A stretch of 64,000 nt of DNA from Gyromitra esculenta. Its lineage: Eukaryota > Ascomycota > Pezizomycetes > Pezizales > Discinaceae. The stretch covers positions 1 through 64,000 of the forward strand of contig JBCAML010000007.1 of the NCBI GenBank assembly GCA_038503075.1. The letters run 5' to 3'. The position numbers and the translations under genes were made by a program. Positions 56,514 to 64,000 of the stretch are shown piece by piece (the stretch's first letter is position 1; the number at the start of each line of letters is the position of its first letter). Below the pieces are notes generated by a model. The model did not search any database. It was not told the DNA's origin and saw nothing but the letters and a program-made list of their open reading frames with translations.

Positions 56514-56744
56514 CGTTCGAGATAAGCTGACTGGTCGAGTCTAATGGATTCTGGAGTATGAGTAATCTTAATTCCAACGATCCAGTTAACGGGTCCATTG
56601 TCTGTCATTCGAAAAACTGTTGCTAGATGTTTGGCGACTCTCTGATCTTCTTTGGCATCGACCGAGAAGGTGGCTAAATCGTCGACAAAGGCCGCTAGGA
56701 TGAGTGTGTTTTCTGAATTAATAAACACGCTCGGGTCGAAGGTG
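56514..56744 (-). pseudogene. Copia reverse transcriptase, catalytic YVDD-type segment
   Basis: Minus-strand frame with NTLILAAFVDDLATFSVDAK, whose FVDD is the copia polymerase motif. VAKHLATVFRMTDNGPVNWI and VGIKITHTPESIRLDQSAYL follow. It continues into 49500 on one side and into 57167 on the other. Confidence 0.88.
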
Positions 56745-57166
56745 TCTCACGGTTATGTTCCTCGTTAAGCCCTTCAGTATCCCTGAAGGTGCGCAGTGCT
56801 ACTTAAGCGAGGTAATAACACGTTCAAAGAGTGCAGTGTTTTCTACAAGTTCTACAAAGGGTCTATCTCAAGGCGAGATAAGTGCAGCGGAGTAAACAGC
56901 GACAGCGAGAGTTCTGAGGTAGAACTGATATAGTATTCCGACAATTACAGTAGAAGGTAAACGAGAACGTTGCTTAAGGAAAGAAGAAGAAAAAGACACA
57001 GGCGAAGAAAATCCATCACTTAAATACCCCGCTTTCATGTAACACAAACGACAACTTAACACTAACCGAAATGCAACCAAACAACAAAGTCATTATACTT
57101 CAACAACCCTTTGCTTACTACCAACAACTTTAAACTTATCGCATCACCGGGTCCCATCCGTGAAAC
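56745..57166 (-). mobile_element. Solo LTR, family B
   Basis: A 422-bp LTR with a perfect target duplication AGGTG (56740-56744 and 57167-57171). Removing it restores the copia frame across the RT. It carries the fold with stem CCTTCAG-GGATA-CTGAAGG near 56770-56810. Confidence 0.9.
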
Positions 57167-58562
57167 AGGTGCTTCTTCTGAGACCTAGTCCTTGGAGTTC
57201 TCGAAATAATACGCTATGCCATTCTCGGGGAGATTGCTTGAGGCCGTATAGGGTTTTCCGAAGTTTTAGAACACAATTACTCCCTTCTTCGTATCCTTCT
57301 GGTTGCTCCAAGTATACCTCCTCCTGAAGTTCGCCGTTGAGAAAAGCATTCTTAACATCGCTCTGCCTACTTACCCACTCGCCTTGGTGACTTGCCATTA
57401 TCGCGAAAAGGATCCTTATTGACTCATATCGGAAGACTGGTGAGAAGGTTTCGTTGTAATCTATCCCCTGAACCTGAGAAAAACCTTTGGCAACGAACCG
57501 TGCTTTATACCGAGTGATTTTCCCATCTGGTCCCAGCTTTGGGTGATAAACCCACCTGCTCTTGACTACCTTCTTTCCTTCGGGTCTTTTCACTACAGTC
57601 CACACCTGGTTCTCTAAGAGTGCTTGGAATTCTTCGTCCATGGCTTCTATCCATTTTTCTTCGTCAGGCCCAGAGGTTGCTTCTCGAAAGTTCTGAGGTC
57701 CTCCAGTAATGAGAAGTGCTTCTTCGTCGAACCGTTGGGGAGGTTTCGTAACGCGATCAGATCTCCTTAATGCTTCCTGGAAACTCAACGTCGTTCTCTC
57801 TTTTTCTTTTCTGGCTTTTGGCGGTTCCCAAGCGTTTTTCTGTGTTTCGAGATGAGGAAAGATTGAGGATGCTGGTGCTCTCGAGTTCCTTGGAGGGGTT
57901 TTTGGTGCTTCTGATTTTCCTCCCGTCTCTTCTCCTTTCTCTTCTTTTCCTTCCTTCTCTTTATTCTTTCCTGATACAGGTTTTGGTGCGGGTTATTCTG
58001 CGGAATTGGAATCGGAATTGGAATCGGTATCGGAGTCGGTATATCTTCTGGAGGAAGTCTAACATTTGTTCTTATGTCCCCCTTTGCTTTCGACTCCTGT
58101 TTGGTGAATCGAACGTCTCTGCTTCTTATGACTTTCTTGAGGCTTGGAACATATACCCTGTATTCTCCCGCTGTTTGTCCATACCCACAAATCTTCCCTT
58201 CGACTGCCCTTGGTTCAAGCTTGCTTCCTGGTTTCCGGGCTTCTTCTGGTATATGAGCGTAGGCGATTTCGCCAAAGCGTCGGAGATGAGATATAGAGGG
58301 TTTGTATCCATTATAGGCTTCGAAGGGGGTTTTATCGATGCTTCGATGCGGTACTCGGTTTTTCACGTGCGTGAGCATACTCACCCCCTCTGCCCAAAGA
58401 TTCCGGGGTAACCCTGACGTGATTCCTACCGTTCTTACCATGTCCTGAATGGTTCTATTGAACCTTTCTGCCACTCCATTAGATTCATGAGAATAGGGGA
58501 CAGAGGTTTCATGAGTAATTCCCCTCTTTTTGAACTCTTCCATCAGCCCTTGGTTCACATAC
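57167..58562 (-). pseudogene. Copia integrase C-terminus and reverse transcriptase N-terminus
   Basis: Minus strand. The integrase end is at 58558-57785: HESNGVAERFNRTIQDMV, KTPFEAYNGYKPSISHLRRF and RAVEGKICGYGQTAGEYRV. It is followed by a linker that encodes a Pro-Ile repeat and a highly basic stretch. The RT start is at 57788-57180: WIEAMDEEFQALLENQVW, VKSRWVYHPKLGPDGKITRY, KARFVAKGFSQVQGIDYNET and QSDVKNAFLNGELQEEVYLE. The two frames overlap near 57788, so one frameshift separates them. Confidence 0.88.
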
Positions 58563-59009
58563 TCTCACGGTCGGTCTCTCGTTTAAGCCCTTCAGTATCC
58601 CTGAAGGTGAGCAGTGCTACTTAGGCGAGATTCTAACTCGTTCGAAGAGTGTGGTGTTTCTACAAGTTCTACAGGGGGTATACTTCAAGGCGAAGTATCA
58701 GCGATGTTTCACAGCGACAGCGAGGGTTCTGAGGTAGAACCGAGATAGTATTGAGATAATACAAGTAGAAGTGAACGAGAACGTTGTTTAAAGAAAGAAG
58801 AGAAAGGAAAACATGAATGACCAAAATCCTTCACTTAAATACCCCGCTTTTACAGTAACACCGACAATAACCCGACAACAACCGAAACACAAAGACATTA
58901 TCCAGATAACCAAAATATACCCGAACAACGAAGAACTTATACGACCATCCAAAACAATAACAAAACCAGCAACCAGACCACGATTCCTTTCCTAAGTCAA
59001 TCCATGAAA
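58563..59009 (-). mobile_element. Solo LTR, family B
   Basis: A 447-bp LTR with target duplication CATAC (58558-58562 and 59010-59014). Taking it out restores the integrase frame (GGEYV continuing to NQGLMEEF). It includes the covarying fold near 58585-58630. Confidence 0.9.
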
Positions 59010-59265
59010 CATACTCCCCTCCATTATCCGTTCGAAACCTCTTAACTTTCTCCCCTGTCCTTCTTTCCATATTAACTATGTAGGTTTTGATGGCTTCTGT
59101 TGCATCGCTCTTATTCCTGAGTAAATAGATGGTCGCAAATCGACTGAAGTCATCAATGAAGGACATAAAATAGTGGTATCCTCCTGGCGCTTCAACTGGG
59201 AACCGTCCACTGAGGTCAGAGTGAACGAGTTCGAGTTTCTGAGTTTGTGGTGAGGTTGAGGGGGT
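59010..59265 (-). pseudogene. Copia integrase core segment
   Basis: Minus-strand frame with KLELVHSDLSGRFPVEAPGG, YHYFMSFIDDFSRFATIYLL and VKRFRTDNGGEYVS. The first two Asp residues of the DDE triad are present. It is interrupted on both sides by solo LTRs. Confidence 0.88.
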
Positions 59266-59676
59266 TCTCAAGGGGCGAGGTTTATCTTCAAGCTCTCAGG
59301 TATCCCCCGAGATGAGCAGTGCTACTTGAAGGGAAAACTAAGCGACGAGAGTATTCACGATGTTCCACAGGCTCTACGGAGTGGTTTCAAGTATAGAGGA
59401 CTTGAGGGCGGCGGCAGCGTAAGGTTATGAGGTATAACCGAGGGTTGTATTGTGAAATACAGGAGTGTACTATAGAAGACGTTGCTTAAAGAAAGAAAGA
59501 GAAAAAGTACAACAAGAGGGGAAAACCCTTCGCTTATATACTACAACTCAACCCTTTCGATGACAAAGACATGACTCACTGTAATAGAAACCCGGGAAAA
59601 CACAAAGAACAACAACGAAACACAACAACCTTGTACCAAGATATCCGACGAACCAACAATACAACCATCCATGAAA
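59266..59676 (-). mobile_element. Solo LTR, family A
   Basis: A 411-bp LTR in copia, with target repeats GGGGT (59261-59265) and GGGGC (59677-59681), one mismatch. Ends and fold are as in the other family A copies. Confidence 0.87.
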
Positions 59677-59973
59677 GGGGCTTGTTGTCCTTCTGTCGAA
59701 CATGTCTTCGCATTCTTCCACATGACAGAGCGTTAGGCGAAGGCAATGGAGCAACCAAGACTTCTCGACGTTACGGACCAGGAAATCCTTGGCCCAAATG
59801 TTAACTTCTTTTTCCACGACGCTACCTTCTTCGTCAGTGCTGGCGGGTATGGGGAGTGTTCCAAGCATGAGGGTATCGCGTCGTAATATTCGAGCATGAT
59901 AATTGCTGCCGTCGCCATCGTGGGTAGTCGAACTTGACTCAAGAATGACTTTAAGTGTGGGAATGCGTTCATG
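59677..59973 (-). pseudogene. Copia pre-integrase region, poorly preserved
   Basis: This joins directly, across the LTR, to the integrase core (GQQAPSTSPQTQKLEL). Two overlapping minus-strand frames carry pieces such as LPSPNALSCGRM and CHVEECEDMFDRR, so at least one frameshift is likely. By position it should be the GAG-pre-integrase segment, but I cannot confirm its zinc-finger residues. Confidence 0.5.
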
Positions 59974-60351
59974 TCTCGCGGTTCAGTCACTCGTTAAGCC
60001 CTTCAGTATCCCTGAAGGTGAGCAGTGCTTCTTAAGCGAGGTTCTAACACGTTCGAAGAGTGCGGTGTTCTACAAGTTCTACAAGGGTTTATCTCCGGGC
60101 GAGATAGGTGCGGCGAAGTGGACAGCGACGAGGTTCGAGTGTAGAACCGAGATGATATTGTAATAATTACAGCAGAAGGTAACGAGAACGTTGCTTAAGG
60201 AAAGAAGAAGAGAAAAGACATAAACGACCGAAATCCTTCACTTAAATACCCCGCTTTTCCTGTAACACCAACGACAACCCGACAATAACCGAAACACAAA
60301 GACATTATTCCAACAACCGAAACATACCCGAACAATAGAGAACCCATACAA
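59974..60351 (-). mobile_element. LTR family B, truncated by a gypsy insertion
   Basis: It starts TCTCGCGGTT at 59974, after TCATG, and runs like the other family B LTRs up to GAACCCATACAA. There a second gypsy element begins in the opposite orientation. The missing end should lie beyond the gypsy element, outside the window. Confidence 0.8.
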
Positions 60352-60762
60352 TTTCATGGATAACTGTTTTCGTTGGTTCGCTAGGTACAGGGGTACAAGG
60401 CTGTTGTGTCACGTTGTCGTTCTTTATGTTTCTTTGGGGTTCCGTTGCAACGAGTTAAGTCTTTGTCATCGAGCGAGTTGGATTATGGTATATAAGCGAA
60501 GGGAATTCCCCTCTTGTTGTACTTTTCCTTCTTCTTTCTTTAAGCAACGTCTTCTGTAGTACACTCTTGTATTTCACAATACAAACCTCGGTTATACCTC
60601 ATAACCTTTCGCTGTCGCCGTTCTCAAGTCCTCTATACTTGAACACTTCGTAGAGCCTGTGGAATCTCGTAAACACTCTCGTCGCATAAGTTTTCTCTTC
60701 AAGTAGCACTGCTCATCTCGGGGGATACCTGAGAGCTTGAAGGAAAAACCTCGCCCTCGAGA
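60352..60762 (+). repeat. 5' LTR of the second gypsy element (family A)
   Basis: It begins TTTCATGGATAACTG and ends CCCTCGAGA. A TATATAAG promoter box lies at 60489-60496. The fold at 60688-60745 has outer arms TTTTCTCTTCAAG and CTTGAAGGAAAA, with the inner hairpin around GGATA. TTACGTCG, the likely primer site start, follows. Confidence 0.9.
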
Positions 60763-60802
60763 TTACGTCGTTCCTCATCCACACCCTCTACCCCGCTTTT
60801 TA

Positions 60803-62065
60803 CGTCGCCAACATCACCACGAAGAACCCCGCCCCCGCCCCTTGGACTTTCCCTACCTTCGAAAACTTCCAAGCTGCCGCCAACGCCGACCTCGCCTCTG
60901 CCTACGAGGAAATTCGATCCCACTATCAACAGCGGGTCGACAACCTCACGTATGCAGACCTACAGCTAGAAGAAGCTGTACAGGAACGAAACAATATGAC
61001 GGCAAGGTTTAACACCTGCCAGTCCCAATTACAGGCAGCCGAAGCAGAAGTCGCTCGCCTCCGCAACGCCGCCCCACCACCTCCTGCACCACCACCACCA
61101 GCGCCTCCAGCTCATACACAAGGAGGCCGTTCAGACAAGATGCCTGACCCAGACAAGTTCAATGGGTCCCGCGACAAACTCCCTGGGTTCGTTCTACAAC
61201 TCAGATCTAAGCTCTCGGTCAATGCCGACCGATTTTCCAACAGCAACAATATCATATTGTATGCTATCAGCCGCCTCGAGGGAGCCGCCCTTGAACAAAT
61301 CCGCCACTCTGTCCTCCCTGATGGGACCACCACTTGGAATAACGCCGCCGAATTAATTACCGCCCTGGAAACCGCTTTCGGAGACCCCGACCCACTCGGA
61401 ACCGCCCGCCGCGAGCTACACCAGCTCCGACAAGGGAAGCGAGACTTCTCTGCTTACCTCGCCGACTTCCAGCGAATCATGGGGCGACTAAACTACGATG
61501 AATCGGCAAAGAACGATGCCTTGGAATTCGGAATGTCAGACGAGCTAAAAGAAGCCGTAGTGACCGTGGCCGACTTCCCTACCACCTTTACCTCTCTCTG
61601 CGCCTTCCTCCTCCGCTTAGATAATCGTATCCGAGCAAGAAGAGAGGAAAAGAAAAACGCTGCCCGTAACACCATGGGGCAGTTCACCGCCCCCGCCGCC
61701 GCCTCCGCCGCCTTTACCCCCGCTTCCTCCTCCTTCGCCCCAGGAGGACTTGTCCCCATGGATCTCTCCTTCGGCCCAAACTCCACCCGCCCCCGCCCGC
61801 CGAACAACGCTATGTTCGTGTCAACGGGAGGAGAAAGTTATCGCCAGAAGAAAAAGCATGGAGGCAAACCAACAATCACTGCCTGTTTTGCACTGGAGAA
61901 GGACATATCTTCTCCAATTGCCCCTCCGCCTCGAAACGCCCCGCGATGAGGGGAGCCGCCATTAACGCCGCCGCCGCTCCTCCTGCCTCCTCTGTTTTTC
62001 CGCCGCCTCTCCCCCCTCGTTTTTCTGCCTTCGATGCAGCAGACTCAGTTGAGTCTTTAAACTAG
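60803..62065 (+). pseudogene. Gag of the second gypsy element, one frameshift
   Basis: It corresponds to the gag at 49959-51296. Readable from about 60803 (AAANADLASAYEEIRSHYQ coiled coil), through MPDPDKFNGSRDKLPGFVLQ, LETAFGDPDPLGTARRELHQ and QLRQGKRDFSAYLADFQ, to the C-terminal knuckle CLFCTGEGHISSNC and the stop TAG at 62063-62065. The open frame at 60996-61949 leaves the gag frame near 61805, so the knuckle lies in a shifted frame. The original start codon is not clear. Confidence 0.82.
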
Positions 62066-62112
62066 TTCAACCAGAGTCGCCTTGTGACCCTGCTCTGGTT
62101 CGTTTTTCTTCT

Positions 62113-62448
62113 TTGTCAGCGTTCTCTATTTCTGGGTTTTCAGTGTCGGATGTGTGTGTGGAGGATAATTTGGATGGTGAACACTTTGTAATTTCTTGTA
62201 ATATTTCCCACCAAAATAAAATCATAAAAACACACGCACTTCTAGACACCGGGGCCTCAGGGTTCGCATTCATTGATGAAAACTTCATGCTTCACCATTC
62301 CCTACCCATGTCTCCTCTAAAAACTCCCCGCCAATTAGAAGTCATCAACGGACGGACAATTGCCTCAGGAGATATTACAAATCTTTGCCACCTAGAGCTT
62401 TCCATCCAACAGCACACTGAGAAAGCCCCTTCTTTGTCACCAAGCTAG
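62113..62448 (+). pseudogene. Gypsy aspartic protease segment
   Basis: Open frame with [20 protein letters not shown], carrying the intact catalytic DTGA motif, then LEVINGRTIASGDIT. The frame is lost at 62448, and the next frame picks up LGIPWMNLHDVHLQFANKSI. Retained DTGA here contrasts with the changed DTE of the other gypsy copy. Confidence 0.8.
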
Positions 62449-64000
62449 CCATTACCCCCTGTGCTCGGTATCCCTTGGATGAACCTCCACGACGTTCACC
62501 TACAGTTTGCCAACAAAAGCATTGAATTCAATTCTGAATTCTGCACCACCCACTGTGCCCCCAAGCAACCCGTCGTCTCAGCCGCCGCCATTCCCCTCCA
62601 AAGAAAGCTTAAACGCCGCTTTATCGGCGCAGCTAGCTTCCGCATGCTCGCCAGGAAAAAAGGTATCCAAGTGTATTATATGTCCCTCTATGAGATCAAT
62701 AAAGTCCTCGATAGCAAAACCACAAAAGAGAGTGAGGCAACGAATACCCGCCGAGTACCACGGTTATCTAGATATGTTTGACAAAGCTAAAGCTCAAGGA
62801 CTCCCCCGACGACCCTATGACCACAAGATCACCCCGCAAGAAGGCAAAACCACCATTCGGCCCACTCTACGCATGTCACGAGATGAACTTCTAGTTCTCA
62901 AGAAGTATATTGAAGACAACTTAGAAAAAGGGTTTATCCGTGCCAGTTCATCTTCCGCCGCTTCCTCAGCCCTCTTCGCCGCCAAACCCGATTGCTCTCC
63001 GCCTTTGTGTCGATTACCGCGCCTTAACGCTCTCACGGTTAAAGACCGATATACTTCCCCCGATCAAAGAAACCTTGGATCGCCTTGCAAAAGCTCAGTG
63101 GTACTCCAAACTCGATCTCCGTGACGGCTTCCACCAAATTCGTATCGCCGAAGGGGCTTTTAAGAATGGAAAACAGCCTTTCGAACCCGATATGGCTTGT
63201 ATGAATACATGGTAATGCCATTCGGCCTCACTAACGCCCGAACCTTCCAACGTTTCGTTAACGACTCCCTTCGAGAATACCTGACCTATTCTGCACAGCG
63301 TATCTCGACGATATCCTGATCTATAGTGATACCCTAGCAGAACACAAAGTGCACGTCAAACAAGTCCTCGACGCCCTTAAAGCCAATAACATTCTTCTCA
63401 AACCTGAGAAGTGTGAATTCCATGTTCAATCGATAAAATACCTCGCCTAATCCTTACGCCTGAAGGAATCAAGATGGACGAGGACAAGGTCAAAGCGGTG
63501 CGCGACTGGAACCGGCCCAAATGCGTCAAGGATGTACAAGCCTTCCTAGGATTCGCAAACTTCTATCGAAGATTTATTCTGTGATTTTCTCGCCTGGCTG
63601 CCCCTCTCATCGCCTTTACAAAAAAAGGCATCACTTTCGAATTCGACTGTCGGTTCGAACTCGCATTCGAAGCTCTAAAAGACGCCTTCACCAAAGTTCT
63701 CGTACTCATCCATTTCGATCCCCGAAAGAAGATTTTTGTGAATCAGATGCATCTGACTTCGTCTCCTGGTGTTTCTCCCAACTTGATGATAACGGCGCGC
63801 TTCACCCCGCGCATTCTTTTCAAAAAACACTCACCCGCTGAGTGCAATTATGAAATTTATGACAAGGAACTCCTACCATCATTCGTTGTTTCGAGGAATG
63901 GAGACCAGAACTCGAAGCGCTCAGAACTACCCATCTCCGTTATTACCGATCACAAAAACCTGGAGTATTTTATGACAACAAAACAGCTCAACCGAAGACA
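62449..64000 (+). pseudogene. Gypsy reverse transcriptase and RNase H, multiply frameshifted
   Basis: Pieces in several frames: [77 protein letters not shown] (catalytic YLDD), [16 protein letters not shown], then RNase H remnants up to the window end. Small insertions and deletions, not stop-rich transitions, account for most breaks. Confidence 0.82.

Larger units (their letters stand above)
47648..64000 (-). mobile_element. Ty1/copia retrotransposon split by nested insertions, 5' end outside window
   Basis: One minus-strand copia element can be followed from its 3' LTR through RNase H, reverse transcriptase, integrase and pre-integrase pieces (see separate entries). These are broken at 48429/49276, 49500/56514, 56744/57167, 58562/59010, 59265/59677 and 59973. 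At several breaks, removing the inserted DNA and one copy of its 5-base target repeat restores a sensible copia reading frame. So the element was still largely open when the insertions landed. Confidence 0.85.
60352..64000 (+). mobile_element. Second Ty3/gypsy element (family A LTR), cut by window end
   Basis: 5' LTR 60352-60762, gag, protease and RT/RNase H remnants in plus orientation, running off the window within RNase H. The layout matches the element at 49501-56513 (TAG after gag, same CTAGTTCAACCAG sequence) but lacks its 731-bp insertion, so this copy serves as the reference for the empty site. Confidence 0.88.

Overview
The window reads as the end of a chromosome of a filamentous ascomycete fungus. 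It opens with 11 exact copies of a 7-bp telomere repeat (CCCTAAA). The genes carry short GT-AG introns of about 50-75 bases with CTAAC/CTAAT-type branch sites. The gene set is typical of Pezizomycotina: an AA9 cellulose monooxygenase, a berberine-bridge-type FAD oxidase, an ordA-like P450, an MCT-type MFS transporter and an H-type lectin. A class such as Leotiomycetes is only a guess. The TTTAGGG-type telomere is itself noteworthy, because most filamentous fungi use TTAGGG.

Layout. 1-2.3 kb: telomere, a structured subtelomeric tandem repeat, and LTR debris that includes a solo LTR with a perfect target duplication. 3.9-8.3 kb: an apyrase (GDA1/CD39, minus strand) and a two-domain H-type lectin (plus strand). 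9.1 kb: a 177-bp Tc1/mariner-type MITE. 11.6-20.4 kb: one giant gene (minus strand, 11 exons, 2737 codons) for a sacsin-like protein with two Hsp90-type ATPase repeats and a C-terminal BTB domain. 20.4-25.8 kb: gene-poor, with a segment of GC-rich hairpins that looks mitochondrial. 25.8-45.3 kb: five intact plus-strand genes (FAD oxidase, P450, MFS transporter, alkaline ceramidase, AA9 LPMO). 38.5-39.7 and 46.2-47.5 kb: two minus-strand pseudogenes (a ketodihydrosphingosine-reductase-like SDR and a TauD-type dioxygenase).

47.6-64 kb: a nested retrotransposon block. A Ty1/copia element on the minus strand, with only its 3' LTR in view, is split into at least six pieces. The insertions are solo LTRs of two families, a full-length Ty3/gypsy chromovirus (49.5-56.5 kb) and a second gypsy element that runs off the window end. 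The chromovirus itself carries a 731-bp insertion with Pol III promoter boxes and another solo LTR. Five-base target duplications, together with the copia reading frame rejoining across several insertions, fix the order of events.

How the genes may work together (inference). The oxidase, P450 and transporter could belong to a small secondary-metabolite locus, but no core synthase is present. The ceramidase and the decayed reductase both belong to sphingolipid metabolism. The strongest candidate for something undescribed is a branched, covarying RNA fold just inside the 3' end of all the gypsy LTR families here. It occurs 13 times, with compensatory changes in both stems. The subtelomeric tandem repeat also encodes covarying hairpins.
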